Shown in pieces: positions 44,445 through 59,201 of a stretch of 64,000 nt of DNA. The stretch covers positions 2,802,001-2,866,000 of the forward strand of contig NC_011891.1 in NCBI RefSeq assembly GCF_000022145.1, given 5' to 3'. Made by a program: the position numbers and the translations under genes. Source of the DNA: Anaeromyxobacter dehalogenans 2CP-1 (GTDB taxonomy: Bacteria; Myxococcota; Myxococcia; Myxococcales; Anaeromyxobacteraceae). The notes beneath the pieces were generated by a model. That model worked only from the letters and a program-made list of their open reading frames with translations, was not told the origin of the DNA and ran no database searches. Position 1 is the stretch's first letter. Every line of letters starts with the position of its first letter.

Positions 44445-44461
44445 CGGCCGCTGGAGGAGCC

Positions 44462-45241
44462 ATGGCCCGCCGCCGCCGCGAGGAGGAGCACGAGAACCAC
44501 GAGCGCTGGCTGGTGTCCTACGCCGACTTCATGACCCTGCTGTTCGCGTTCTTCGTCGTCATGTACGCGGTGTCGCGCGTGGACAACAAGCGCATCGTCC
44601 AGGCCACCGAGTCGATCCGCTGGGCCATGCACTTCTCCGGCACCGGCGGGACCGGGGCGCTGCCGCTGTTCGACGGGCCGCCCAGCGAGGGCGGCGGGCC
44701 CGCGCTCGAGGCCGGCACCAGCATGCGCCAGGAGCACCGCGGCATCGAGCTGCTCCGCAAGCGGATCGAGCGGCGCGTGCGGCCGTTCGTGATGGAGCGG
44801 CGCCCGGTGCCGGTGGTGTCGGTGCTGGTGGAGGGGCGCCGGCTCACCGTCCGGCTCGCCGCGACCGAGTTCTTCGACCCGGGCCAGGCGGCGCTCCGGC
44901 CCCAGGCGCTGGCCCTGCTCGACGCGATCGCGGTCGAGATCGTGCCGCTCGAGCGCCCGCTCCGCGTGGAGGGGCACACCGACGAGACGCCGGTGGGCAG
45001 CGGGGGGCGGTGGATGAGCAACTGGGAGCTGTCGGCGACGCGCGCCGCGACGGTGGTCGGCTACCTGGAGCAGGCGCACGCGGCCCGGCCCGCCCTGCTC
45101 GCCGCGGTCGGCCTCGGCTCCGCGCACCCGCTCTCGACCGACGCGACGCCGGAGGCGCACGAGCGCAACCGCCGCGTCGAGCTGGTGCTCGAGCTCGACC
45201 CGCACGACGAGCTGCTCGGGGCCTCGGCCGCGGAGCGCTAG
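44462..45241 (+). CDS. motB: Flagellar stator protein MotB
   Basis: A 259-residue stator subunit. Single helix SYADFMTLLFAFFVVMYAVS carries the proton-binding Asp. The periplasmic OmpA-like domain holds FDPGQAALRPQAL, VEGHTDETPV and NWELSATRA, which bind peptidoglycan. GGAGG precedes ATG 44462. It ends the flagellar run, convergent with cheB nine bases away. Confidence 0.95.
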   Translation: MARRRREEEHENHERWLVSYADFMTLLFAFFVVMYAVSRVDNKRIVQATESIRWAMHFSGTGGTGALPLFDGPPSEGGGPALEAGTSMRQEHRGIELLRKRIERRVRPFVMERRPVPVVSVLVEGRRLTVRLAATEFFDPGQAALRPQALALLDAIAVEIVPLERPLRVEGHTDETPVGSGGRWMSNWELSATRAATVVGYLEQAHAARPALLAAVGLGSAHPLSTDATPEAHERNRRVELVLELDPHDELLGASAAER

Positions 45242-45250
45242 CCGCGCGGC

Positions 45251-46342
<1,092 letters not shown>

Positions 46343-47254
46343 CTAGCCGCCCTCCCGCCGGCGGTAGACGGTGGGCGCCACCGGGTCGAACGGCACCTCC
46401 AGCCCGGCGATGCTCTCCGCGTGTCCCAGGAAGAGGAAGCCGCCCGGGGCGAGGACGCGCGCGAACTGGAGGAGGACCCGCTCCTGCACCGACCGCTCGA
46501 AGTAGATGAACACGTTGCGGCAGAAGATCACGTCCATCCGGTCGCGGAGCCGGTAGTCGGCGTCCAGCAGGTTGAGCTGCTCGAGCGCGACGAGCTCACG
46601 CACCCGCTGGCACACCCGGACCACCTGCGGATCGCGGACGCTGCGCAGCAGGTAGCGCCGCCGCAGCGGGAGCGGCACGGGCCTGACCTGCGCCTCGGTG
46701 TACTCGGCGCCGCGCGCGCGCTCGAGCACGCGGGTGGAGAGATCGGTGGCGAGGATCCCGAAGCGCAGCCCGGCCGCCTGCCGCCCGGCCTCGAGCAGCA
46801 CCATCGCCAGCGTGTACGGCTCCTCGCCGGTGGAGCAGCCGGCGCTCCACAGCCGGAGCGGCCGCCGCGTCCCCGCGCCGCGCTCGGCGGCGAGCGCCGG
46901 CAGCACGTCCCGGACCAGGAGCTCGAAGTGGTGCGGCTCGCGGAAGAAGTCCGTCTTGTTGGTGGTCACGTGATCCACCATCCGGACCATCTCGTCGCCC
47001 GCCGCGCCGCCCAGCACGTGCTCGCAGTACTCGCCGAAGCCGGCGAGCCCCAGCTCGCGGACGCGGCGCCCCAGCCGCGACTCCAGCAGCGTCCGCTTCG
47101 AGGGGGGCATGCGGATGCCGCAGCGCCCCTCGATGAACGCGCTCAGGCGCGCGAAGTCCCGCGGCGAGAGCGCGGGCGGCCCGGCGAGCCGGCTCGCCGC
47201 CGGGCCCGTCGGGCCGCGGTCCGCCCCGCGCCGATCAGCCCGCGAGCCCAGCAT
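46343..47254 (-). CDS. cheR: Chemotaxis methyltransferase CheR (cluster 1)
   Basis: A 303-residue SAM-dependent receptor methyltransferase. N-terminal helical part RMPPSKRTLLESRLGRRVRE, then VTTNKTDFFREPHHFELL, SAM loop LWSAGCSTGEEPYTLAM and DVIFCRNVFIYF. Its start overlaps the cheW end by 20 bases, so the exact start is not certain; the first 25 residues are not conserved. Confidence 0.94.
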   Translation of the reverse strand: MLGSRADRRGADRGPTGPAASRLAGPPALSPRDFARLSAFIEGRCGIRMPPSKRTLLESRLGRRVRELGLAGFGEYCEHVLGGAAGDEMVRMVDHVTTNKTDFFREPHHFELLVRDVLPALAAERGAGTRRPLRLWSAGCSTGEEPYTLAMVLLEAGRQAAGLRFGILATDLSTRVLERARGAEYTEAQVRPVPLPLRRRYLLRSVRDPQVVRVCQRVRELVALEQLNLLDADYRLRDRMDVIFCRNVFIYFERSVQERVLLQFARVLAPGGFLFLGHAESIAGLEVPFDPVAPTVYRRREGG

Positions 47255-47792
47255 CGCCCACCCGCTCCACCCCGGCGCCGTCCGGCGCCGCGCCCGGAGG
47301 GACGCCCGCGCCCAGCGGCTCCGTCAGCGCGCGCAGCCCGTCCTCCGCGAGCACCCGCTCGATGTCGAGGATGACGAGGAACTGGTCCTCGCGCCGGCCC
47401 ATCCCGCGGATGAAGGCGGTGTCGACCCGCGCGCCCATGCGCGGCGGCGGCGCGATGGCGGCAGGATCGAGCTCGATCACCTCCTGGACCGAGTCGGCCA
47501 GGGCGCCGAGCACGAGGGGCTCGCCGTCGGCCGTGACCTCGGTGATGACGACGCAGGTGTCGATCGTCCGCTCCGTGGGGGAGAGGCCGAGCTTCAGGCG
47601 CAGGTCCACCACCGGGACGATGTCTCCCCGAAGGTTGATCATGCCGCGCAGGAAGTCGGGGGTGCGCGGCACCTTGTTCACCCCGGTGAACTCGAGCACC
47701 TCACGCACCCGCTCGATCTCGACGGCGTAGTGCTCGCCGTCGAGCGTGAAGGTCAGGTACTGCTGGCTTCGGGTCGAGGCCGACTCGTCCAT
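47235..47792 (-). CDS. cheW: Chemotaxis coupling protein CheW (cluster 1)
   Basis: A 185-residue adaptor linking receptors to CheA. YLTFTLDGEHYAVEIERVRE, then FLRGMINLRGDIVPVVDLRL are typical, ending with FLVILDIERVL. ATG 47792 is chosen since CheW homology starts directly after. The tail beyond residue 155 is Gly/Ala-rich and overlaps cheR. Confidence 0.93.
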   Translation of the reverse strand: MDESASTRSQQYLTFTLDGEHYAVEIERVREVLEFTGVNKVPRTPDFLRGMINLRGDIVPVVDLRLKLGLSPTERTIDTCVVITEVTADGEPLVLGALADSVQEVIELDPAAIAPPPRMGARVDTAFIRGMGRREDQFLVILDIERVLAEDGLRALTEPLGAGVPPGAAPDGAGVERVGDAGLAG

Positions 47793-47817
47793 GGCGTTCT
47801 CCGGTCGGGCGGGGCGC

Positions 47818-49683
47818 TCAGTAGGCCTGGTAGCCCGGCTCCGGCTCCGGGGCCTCGGCGAGCTCGATGCGGACGCCGGCCTCGGACGGCGCGGCGGCGG
47901 GCCGGGCCGGCTTCGGCGCCGGCTTCGGCGCCGGCGGCGTCGCCCTGGGCGCGGGCCGCGCCGGGGCGTTCGGAGCCTTCGAGGCCTTCGGGGCGTGCAG
48001 GGCCGGCGGGGCGGCCGGTCGCGCCGGCGGCGCCGCGCGCGCCGCGGCACGCCCGGCGCCGTCCGCTAGACGGAAGAACGCGATCAGCTCCTGCAGCTTC
48101 ACCGCCTGGGCGGTCAGCTCCTCCGCGGTGGAGCTCATCTCCTCGGCGCCGGCCGCGTTCTGCTGGATCACCTGGTCGAGCTGCTGGATGGCCTTGGAGA
48201 TCTGGGCGGCGCCGGTGTCCTGCTCGCGGCTCGCGGCGCTGATCTCCTGCACCAGCTCGGAGGTCTTCTGCGCCTCGGGCCGGATGCGCCCGAGCAGGTC
48301 CCCCGCCTTCTCCGCCACCGACACGCTGCTCGCCGAGAGCTCGCTGATCTCCCCGGCCGCCTTCTGGCTGCGCTCGGCGAGCTTGCGCACCTCGGAGGCG
48401 ACCACCGCGAAGCCCTTGCCGTGCTCGCCCGCGCGCGCCGCCTCGATGGCGGCGTTCAGCGCGAGCAGGTTCGTCTGCCGGGCGATCTCGCCGATGATCG
48501 AGACCTTGCCCGCGATCTGCTTCATGGCCTCCACCGTGCGGGCCACCGCCTCGCCGCCCTCGGCCGCGACGCCGGCCGCCTTCGTCGCGAGCTGCTCGGT
48601 CTGCGAGGCGTTGTCCGCGTTCTGCCGGATGTTCGAGCCCATCTCCTCCATCGACGCGGAGATCTCCTCGATCGACGAGGCCTGCTCGGTGGCGCCCTGG
48701 CTGGTCTGCTCGGACGCGGCGCTGAGCTGCTCCGAGCCCGCCGCCACGCCGTCCGCGGCCACCTTCACGCCCTGCACGACCTCGGTGAGCCGGTGCACCA
48801 TCTCGGAGAGCGCGCGGAGCAGCTCGTCCTTGTCCGAGCGCGCCTCGAGCCGGACCTGCAGGTTGCCGCCCGCGACCTCCTGCGCCGCCCGCGTGATGCC
48901 GCCGAGCGCGTGGTTCATCGCCGCGAACGCGCGGGCGAGGACGCCCACCTCGTCCTTGCGGTCCTCGCGGAGCTGGACGTCCAGATCGCCGATCGCCATC
49001 CGCTCCGCCGCGGTGACCATCGCCCCGATGGGCCGGCTGATGGTGCGCGCGACGAGGATCCCGAGGCCCACCGCGAGCAGCATGGCGGCCAGGGCGATCA
49101 CCAGCATCAGCCGGTTGGCCCGCTCGGCCAGCGCGTCGTTCGCCTCGCTGGTCTGGCGCGCGACCTCGTCGTTCGAGTCCAGCATCGCCTGGAGCGCCGC
49201 GCGCTCGGCCTCGAACGCGGTCGCCAGCTCCCCGCGCAGCACCTCCTGCGCGCGCTGGTCCTCGCCCGCCCGGATGTGCGCCGCCACCCGGTCGCGGGCG
49301 GCCGAGTACGCGCGGTGCAGCCCCTCCAGCTCCGCGAACGCCTTGCGGTCCGCGTCGGTGGAGAACGTCTCCGGGTAGCGCTTCATGCGGTCCTGGAAGC
49401 GCGCCTCGTACGCCTCGAGCTTCGCGAGCGGCGCCTCGCGCGCCGAGCGGTTGGTCTCGCCCAGCGCGTCCTGGAGCTCGGACTTCTGGCCGCGGTAGCT
49501 CGCGACCATCTCCGCGAGGTACTTCAGCGACAGGGTGCACTTGTGGTAAAGGAAGGTGTCGGCCGCGTTCAGGGCGTTGAGCTGCCTGTACCCCACCCCG
49601 CCCACCACCCCCGCCATCAGCGCGACCAGGGTGAACCCGACGAGCAGCTTCGCGGTGATCCCGAGGTTCTCGTACCAGCGCAT
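47818..49683 (-). CDS. Methyl-accepting chemotaxis protein, 4-helix-bundle sensor
   Basis: A 621-residue receptor. First helix [20 protein letters not shown], then a periplasmic four-helix bundle of about 155 residues, second helix at about 190-212 ([20 protein letters not shown]), HAMP ([20 protein letters not shown]), and a signalling tip [21 protein letters not shown] Pro/Ala/Lys-rich tail of about 90 residues ends in PGYQAY; no NWETF-type pentapeptide is seen. The ligand is unknown. It lies between cheA and cheW in cluster 1. Confidence 0.93.
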   Translation of the reverse strand: MRWYENLGITAKLLVGFTLVALMAGVVGGVGYRQLNALNAADTFLYHKCTLSLKYLAEMVASYRGQKSELQDALGETNRSAREAPLAKLEAYEARFQDRMKRYPETFSTDADRKAFAELEGLHRAYSAARDRVAAHIRAGEDQRAQEVLRGELATAFEAERAALQAMLDSNDEVARQTSEANDALAERANRLMLVIALAAMLLAVGLGILVARTISRPIGAMVTAAERMAIGDLDVQLREDRKDEVGVLARAFAAMNHALGGITRAAQEVAGGNLQVRLEARSDKDELLRALSEMVHRLTEVVQGVKVAADGVAAGSEQLSAASEQTSQGATEQASSIEEISASMEEMGSNIRQNADNASQTEQLATKAAGVAAEGGEAVARTVEAMKQIAGKVSIIGEIARQTNLLALNAAIEAARAGEHGKGFAVVASEVRKLAERSQKAAGEISELSASSVSVAEKAGDLLGRIRPEAQKTSELVQEISAASREQDTGAAQISKAIQQLDQVIQQNAAGAEEMSSTAEELTAQAVKLQELIAFFRLADGAGRAAARAAPPARPAAPPALHAPKASKAPNAPARPAPRATPPAPKPAPKPARPAAAPSEAGVRIELAEAPEPEPGYQAY

Positions 49684-49726
49684 ACGGTCTCCGTTGCGTC
49701 GCGCGCGAGGGCGAGCGGCGCGTTTG

Positions 49727-49751
49727 CGCCGGCCCCTCCGAGGGGCCGGCG
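49727..49751 (-). terminator. Strong hairpin between cheA and mcp
   Basis: GCCGGCCCCT and AGGGGCCGGC form a perfect 10-bp stem (11 with a further C-G pair) around a three-base loop. There is no T-run, so it may be a weak terminator, an attenuator or an mRNA-stabilising stem that sets the ratio of cheA to downstream genes. Confidence 0.5.
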
Positions 49752-49770
49752 TCCTGCGGTCGACTTCGCC

Positions 49771-51756
49771 TCACGCGGCGCGGGCCGCGTGCTCCTTCAA
49801 CAGCGCCGCGACGTCCAGGATGGGCGCGACGCTCCCGTCGCCGAGGATGGTGGCGCCGGACAGCCCCTTCACGCTGCGGAACATCTGCCCCATCGACTTG
49901 ATGACGGCCTGGAGCTGGCCGGCGACCTGGTCCACCGCCAGGCCGCAGCGCCCGGCCTCGGTCCGCACGATCGCGATCTGCTCGTGGTCCGGCCGCGCGC
50001 CGCGCACCTCGAACACCTCCCGGAGCCGCAGGTACGGGACGAGCTCGCCCCGCACCGGCGCGAGGTGCGCCCCGCGCGCCGCCTCCACCTCCGCGGCGGT
50101 GAGCCCGACGCACTCCTCCACCGCCGCGAGCGGCAGCACGTAGCTGCCCCCGCCCACCTCCACCAGCAGCCCCTCGATGATCGCGAGCGTGAGCGGCAGC
50201 TCGATGCGCAGCGCCGTGCCGGCCCCGGGCGCGCTCTCCAGGGCCACGGTCCCGCGCAGCGCCTCGACCGACCGCTTCACCACGTCCATGCCGACGCCGC
50301 GCCCGGAGACGCTGGTGACCGTCCGCGCGGTGGAGAATCCGGGCTGGAACACGAGGTTGAGCAGGTCCGCCTCGGCGAGGCGCGCGCCGGGCTGCAGCAG
50401 ACCGCGGGCCTCGGCCCGCGCGCGCACCGCCGCCGGGTCGATGCCGGCGCCGTCGTCGCGGACCTCGACGACCACGCTGCCGCCCGCCTGGCGGGCCGAG
50501 AGCGAGATGGTCCCGCGCGGCGGCTTGCCGGCGGCGCGCCGGGCCTCGGGCGTCTCGATGCCGTGATCGCAGGCGTTCCGGATCACGTGCACGAGCGGGT
50601 CCGCGAGCCGCTCGATGACGGTCTTGTCGAGCTCCGTCTCGGCGCCCTCCGTCACCAGGTCGATCTCCTTCCCGAGGTCGGCCGCGAGGTCGCGCGCCAC
50701 CCGCCGCAGGCGCCCGAACGCCGTTCCGATGGGCACCATGCGGAGGTCGAGCGCGGTGTCGCGCAGGTCGGCGGTGAGCCGCTCCAGGCCCTCGGACACC
50801 GCGCCCAGCTCCGCGTCCTCCGCCTGCGCGGCGAGCCGCGCAAGCCGGGACTGCGCGGTCACCAGCTCGCCCACCAGGTCCACCAGGTGGTCGAGCTTGG
50901 CCGCCGCGACCCGCACGCTGGAGGCCGCCTCGGGCGGCCGGGCCGGGCCGCCGGTGGAGCGCGCGATCTCCCCGGCCCCGGCCGCCAGGGCCGGGCTGGG
51001 CGCGGCAGGCGCGGCCTCCGCGCTGGGGAGCGCCTGGACGCGCAGCGTGCAGCGGTCCTCGACGAACGCGAAGACGTCGCGGATGGCGTCCTCGCCGCGG
51101 TCGGTGGTGAGGGTCACCTCCCAGGCCAGGTGGCACCGCTCCGGCGCGAGATCCTCCAGGCGCGGGATCCCGTCGGTCCGGGCCACCACCACGCATGGGC
51201 CGAGCGTCGACAGCTCGTCGAGCAGCCCCAGCGGATTGGTGCCGTTCTCGAACAGGTCCGGGTTGGGCTCGAAGGCGATGCGCCAGGTGCGCGGCCCGAG
51301 GGCCGCAGCCGCATCCCCGGCCGCGCCGCACCCGGCGTCGGCCTGCTCGCCGCCGGCGGGCGTCGGCGCCCCGGCCTCGGCGTCCGGCGCGAGGGCCCGG
51401 TAGGCCGCCACGAGCCGATCGCGCTCGCGCCCGTCCGCGCCGCCCTCGCCGTCCAGCATGCCGCGGACCAGATCCTTGCCCGCGAGCGCGAGCCCGATCA
51501 GCTCGCGGGTGACGGCGAGCCGCCCGCCGCGGACGTGCTCGAACACGGTCTCCAGCTCGTGGGTGAACGCCGCCACCTCGTCGAAGCCGAACATCGCGCC
51601 CGAGCCCTTGATCGTGTGCAGCGCGCGGAAGGCGCGCGACACGAGCTCGGCATCGTCCGGCGCCTGCTCCAGCTCGAGCAGGGTGGCCTCCAGCTCCGCC
51701 ACCCGCTCGCCCGCCTCCTCGCGGTAGCTCGCTGCCAGCTGCTCCAGGGAGCGCAT
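49771..51756 (-). CDS. cheA: Chemotaxis histidine kinase CheA (cluster 1)
   Basis: A 661-residue kinase. HPt domain with FRALHTIKGSGAMFGFDEVA (phospho-His). A middle domain (TWRIAFEPNPDLFENGTNPL, then ELTTD-like VTLTTDRGEDAIRDVFAFVE) as in many deltaproteobacterial CheA. Dimer helices AAAKLDHLVDLVGELVTAQS. ATPase N-box PLVHVIRNACDHGIE, G1 VVEVRDDGAGID, G2 SGRGVGMDVVK. CheW-like C-terminus AATILGDGSVAPILDVAALL. It passes phosphate to CheY and CheB. Confidence 0.96.
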   Translation of the reverse strand: MRSLEQLAASYREEAGERVAELEATLLELEQAPDDAELVSRAFRALHTIKGSGAMFGFDEVAAFTHELETVFEHVRGGRLAVTRELIGLALAGKDLVRGMLDGEGGADGRERDRLVAAYRALAPDAEAGAPTPAGGEQADAGCGAAGDAAAALGPRTWRIAFEPNPDLFENGTNPLGLLDELSTLGPCVVVARTDGIPRLEDLAPERCHLAWEVTLTTDRGEDAIRDVFAFVEDRCTLRVQALPSAEAAPAAPSPALAAGAGEIARSTGGPARPPEAASSVRVAAAKLDHLVDLVGELVTAQSRLARLAAQAEDAELGAVSEGLERLTADLRDTALDLRMVPIGTAFGRLRRVARDLAADLGKEIDLVTEGAETELDKTVIERLADPLVHVIRNACDHGIETPEARRAAGKPPRGTISLSARQAGGSVVVEVRDDGAGIDPAAVRARAEARGLLQPGARLAEADLLNLVFQPGFSTARTVTSVSGRGVGMDVVKRSVEALRGTVALESAPGAGTALRIELPLTLAIIEGLLVEVGGGSYVLPLAAVEECVGLTAAEVEAARGAHLAPVRGELVPYLRLREVFEVRGARPDHEQIAIVRTEAGRCGLAVDQVAGQLQAVIKSMGQMFRSVKGLSGATILGDGSVAPILDVAALLKEHAARAA

Positions 51757-51766
51757 CGTGTCCTCC

Positions 51767-52135
51767 TCAGGCGCCCAGCAGGCGCGCGGCCACTGCGAGG
51801 AGCTGCTCGGGGGTGAACGGCTTCACGATCCACCCGGTGGCGCCGGCGGCCTTCCCCTCCAGCTTGCGCGCCTGCTCCGACTCGGTGGTCACCATCACCA
51901 CCGGCGTGAGCCGGTGCGCGGGGTCGGTGCGCACCGCGCGGATGAGCCCGACGCCGTCGAGGTTGGGCATGTTGAGGTCGGTGAGCACGAGCTGCACCGG
52001 GCGCGCCGCCAGCTTCGCGAGCGCGTCCTGCCCGTCGACCGCCTCCAGCACCTCGTACCCCGCCCCCGTGAGCACGACCCGCTCGGCGAGCCGGACGCTC
52101 GCGGAGTCGTCCACGACGAGCACGCACCTAGCCAT
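51767..52135 (-). CDS. cheY: Response regulator CheY (cluster 1)
   Basis: A 122-residue single receiver domain. [19 protein letters not shown] gives the acidic pair, phospho-Asp is in LVLTDLNMPNLDGVG, then Thr in VVMVTTESEQ and Lys in GWIVKPFTPEQL. ATG 52135 is six bases after GGAGG and overlaps the STAS gene end by eight bases. Confidence 0.93.
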   Translation of the reverse strand: MARCVLVVDDSASVRLAERVVLTGAGYEVLEAVDGQDALAKLAARPVQLVLTDLNMPNLDGVGLIRAVRTDPAHRLTPVVMVTTESEQARKLEGKAAGATGWIVKPFTPEQLLAVAARLLGA

Positions 52136-52421
52136 CTCGATCCTCCACGTCCAGCCAGCTTCCCTCGGGCGCGCGATCGAGCCCGGACCGCGCCACCGCG
52201 GCCGCGAGCGCCCCGCTGCGCGCCTCGAGCCCGAGCCGCACGCCGCGCGCGGCGGCGGTGCGCGCGGCGGCGCACAGCACCTGCAGCCCCGCCGCATCGG
52301 CCGACGCGACCGCCCCGGCGCCCAGCGCGAGATCCTCCCCGCGATCGAGCGCCTCGAGCAGCAGCGCCCGGAGCGCCTCCGCCCGCGCGATCGTCAGGTC
52401 CTCCGGCAGCTCGATCCGCAT
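52128..52421 (-). CDS. STAS-domain protein
   Basis: A 97-residue protein with the STAS fold seen in anti-sigma antagonists and chemotaxis scaffolds: MRIELPEDLTIARAEALRAL, GAGAVASADAAGLQVLCAAA. The Ser in the VASADAAG loop matches the usual phosphorylation site. Strong GGAGG upstream. STAS genes in che operons occur with CheA but their job is unclear. Confidence 0.85.
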   Translation of the reverse strand: MRIELPEDLTIARAEALRALLLEALDRGEDLALGAGAVASADAAGLQVLCAAARTAAARGVRLGLEARSGALAAAVARSGLDRAPEGSWLDVEDRDG

Positions 52422-52438
52422 CCCGCTCCTCCCGCTCC

Positions 52439-54241
52439 TCAGAACAGCTCGACGTTCGCGCCCAGGTCGTGGGCCGCCGCCGGCGCCGCGACGCCCGCGA
52501 CCGGCGTCGCCGCCTCGCCGGTCACCCGCGCGTGGACGTCGCGCTCCGACGACATGGTGTAGCGCTCCAGCGCGGCCCGCCCGCCTGCCCGCGCCGCGGG
52601 CGCGGCCGCGCCGGCCCCCTCCGCCGCGCGCGCGCCGGCGCTCGCGAGCTCGCGCTCGAGCGCGTCCAGCCCGCGCGAGATCTCGAGCTGCCGCTCCAGC
52701 CGCGCCGCGACCTCGTCCACCTCTCGCCGCAGCGCCGCGCTGTCCTCGCGCAGGCGCCGGGTGCCCTCGGCGAGCGCGAGGTGCTGCGCGCCCAGCCGCG
52801 CGACGAGCGCGCCCATCGCCTCCGTGAGCGCCTCGCCCTCGGACGCGGCCGCGGCCGCGCGGTCCACCTCGAGCGCCGCGGCGGCCGCGGTGATCGCGTC
52901 GAGCGACGCGGACACCTCGTCGGTGCGCCGCACCACCTCCGCCGCGACCACCTGGATCTCGCGCGCGAGCACGGCCAGCACGCGCCCGCCGACGCCCGCC
53001 CGCTCCGTCTCCACCAGCGCGTTCAGCGCGATGATCTTCACCGCGTGCCCGATGGCCCGGGTCGCGCGGACCTGCTCGGCGATCCCGCCCACCGCCTCGG
53101 CGACCCGCCGCGCCGCGTCGGCCCCGGCGCGCGTCTGCGCCAGGTGCTCGCCGAGCGTGCCGGTCGCCGCGCCCACCCCGCGCTCCACCCGCGCGATGGG
53201 CGCGCCCTCGGCCCCGTCGCCCGCCACCTGCCCGAGCTCGCGCCCGAGCACGTCGGCGCGCGACGCCATGGCGCGCAGGCTCTCGCGGATGCCCTCCAGC
53301 GCCTCCAGCAGCCGCGCCCGCGCCCCGCCCACCTGCGCACCGGTCAGCCGGCACACCCCCGCCGCCTCGGCGAGCCACGCCGCCGGCTCGGGGGACCTGC
53401 CCGCCGTCTCGCCGGCGTCCGCGTCGAAGGCGCGCAGGACCTCGGCCACGTGCTCGAGGATCTGGCGGGTGGCGTCGTGGCCCTGGAGGCCGACCACCAC
53501 GCTGGCCGCGCTCCCGGCGATCCCGACCGACGCGTCCGCCGCCCCGGCCACCACGCGGGCCTGCGCGGCGGCGAGCGCCCGCAGCGCCGTGAGCGCCTGG
53601 CGCGTGTCGCCCAGCATCCGGTCGGACCAGGCCCGCTCGCGCCCTGCGAACGCCTCGGCGGCGCCGCGGGCCGCCCCGACCGCCTGGGCGAGCTCGCCTG
53701 CGCGGGCGACCATGGCCGCGAAGCGCGCCTCGACCTCGTCGGCCAGGCGGCGCACGTCGGAAGCGACCGTCTCCACGCCCGCGTTCGGGACCGCCGCCCG
53801 GCAGTTCTCGATCCGCGTGTTCACCCCGAGCGCCCGCAGCGTGCGCGGCACGTCCGCGAGGGCGCCGCCGGCCGCGGCGAGCACGTCCGCGCGCGCGCCC
53901 ACCCCCTGCAGCGCCTCCCGCTGGCGCGTGGCGCCGGCCCGGCTCTCGCCCAGGTACGAGGCGAGCCGCTCGAGCACCGGGGCCAGCTCCGCCGCGGGGT
54001 CGGCGTCGCTCCCGGCCCCGCCCGGCCCCGCGGCCCGGCGCGCCGCGTCCACCATCCCGCGGGCCCGCCCCTCCAGCGCGCCGAGGCGGTGGCCCGCCTC
54101 GAGGAACACGTCCTCCGAACCGTCGAGGAGCGCAGCGAGGCGCTCGGCCACGCCGCGCAGCTGCGCGCGGGTCGCCTCGAGCAGTGCCGCCGGGGCCTCC
54201 GGCGCCGGTCCGGACGGAACGGCTTCCATGCGCTCGCTCAT
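52439..54241 (-). CDS. Soluble MCP-like protein with degenerate signalling domain
   Basis: About 600 residues, helical, Ala-rich, no transmembrane helix. The C-terminal third has an altered receptor hairpin: AIGHAVKIIALNALVETERA, then GRVLAVLAREIQVVAAEVVR, matching the MCP tip but with changed residues. The middle has VVVGLQGHDATRQILEHVAEVL, which recalls the FQDLTGQ helix of CheZ. It begins cluster 1. Starts at 54241 and 54229 are both possible; GGAGAGG lies just before 54241, better spaced for 54229. It may be a cytosolic receptor or a scaffold; a CheZ-like role is speculation. Confidence 0.75.
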   Translation of the reverse strand: MSERMEAVPSGPAPEAPAALLEATRAQLRGVAERLAALLDGSEDVFLEAGHRLGALEGRARGMVDAARRAAGPGGAGSDADPAAELAPVLERLASYLGESRAGATRQREALQGVGARADVLAAAGGALADVPRTLRALGVNTRIENCRAAVPNAGVETVASDVRRLADEVEARFAAMVARAGELAQAVGAARGAAEAFAGRERAWSDRMLGDTRQALTALRALAAAQARVVAGAADASVGIAGSAASVVVGLQGHDATRQILEHVAEVLRAFDADAGETAGRSPEPAAWLAEAAGVCRLTGAQVGGARARLLEALEGIRESLRAMASRADVLGRELGQVAGDGAEGAPIARVERGVGAATGTLGEHLAQTRAGADAARRVAEAVGGIAEQVRATRAIGHAVKIIALNALVETERAGVGGRVLAVLAREIQVVAAEVVRRTDEVSASLDAITAAAAALEVDRAAAAASEGEALTEAMGALVARLGAQHLALAEGTRRLREDSAALRREVDEVAARLERQLEISRGLDALERELASAGARAAEGAGAAAPAARAGGRAALERYTMSSERDVHARVTGEAATPVAGVAAPAAAHDLGANVELF

Positions 54242-54311
54242 CCTCTCCACGCGCCGAGACCGCCGCGTCGCGCCGCCCCGGCACCGGCCGGGGGGGCCGA
54301 GCGCCCGGCTC

Positions 54312-54327
54312 AGCACCGCCCGTGCCA
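54312..54327 (-). promoter_or_regulatory. Sigma-54 promoter, che cluster 1
   Basis: On the minus strand TGGCACGGGCGGTGCT: perfect -24 TGGCACG, GG-N10-GC spacing, -12 GTGCT (one mismatch to TTGCT). It lies about 70 bases before the MCP-like gene. Confidence 0.55.
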
Positions 54328-54725
54328 CGGCCGGCGCGCGCGCCGGAATCGCGCGGCGTCGCACGCGCCAGCGTCGCCGGCGCATGGCGGCGCCGCTTTC
54401 ACCCGGGGTTCATGGGCGCGGTGCGCGGCGACCCGCCCGCCTCGGCCGCGGCGCCGGCGCGAGAGCCGCCCCCAGCGCGAGGATCCGGCGGGCACCCCGC
54501 GCGCGCAGTGAAACGCACCCCGGAGTGGAGGCGGCCCCAGCCGCGGGCGCGCGCCGCCCGGGGCGAGCCGCGCGACTCGGGTGCGTCGCCACCCGCGGCG
54601 CACGCGCCCGCAGGCGCCGCGCGCGTCGCGTTCCTGACGCCGCCGCGGCCCCGGCGCGCGCGTCCCGGCGGGGCGCCGGGCGGGCGCGCCGGTCCCGTGG
54701 CGCGCGCCGGCGGCTCGCGCCCCGC

Positions 54726-54741
54726 TGGCACGCCGGGTGCT
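54726..54741 (+). promoter_or_regulatory. Sigma-54 promoter, cheW-mcp-cheB (cluster 2)
   Basis: TGGCACGCCGGGTGCT: perfect -24 box, GG-N10-GC spacing, -12 GTGCT. It lies 77 bases before the cheW start and mirrors the minus-strand site. Confidence 0.55.
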
Positions 54742-54818
54742 CCATCGCGGCGCGGAGCTCGCGGCGCCAGGACCGCGACGCGGCCGCGACGCCGCGAGAC
54801 GAGACGGGAGGATCGCAC

Positions 54819-59187
<4,369 letters not shown>

Positions 59188-59201
59188 GCGGGGTCACGGG
59201 A

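Larger units (their letters stand above)
54242..54818. promoter_or_regulatory. Divergent control region between two che operons
   Basis: A 577-bp gene-free stretch, extremely G+C-rich. It holds facing -24/-12 candidates at 54312-54327 (minus) and 54726-54741 (plus), which share TGGCACG and GTGCT boxes. Open frames crossing it have no recognisable domain. Confidence 0.5.

Noticed and set aside
47753-51331. Minus-strand frame of 1,192 codons across mcp and cheA
   Set aside because: It is another frame on the same strand as cheA and mcp; it matches no family, while both real genes show intact catalytic motifs.
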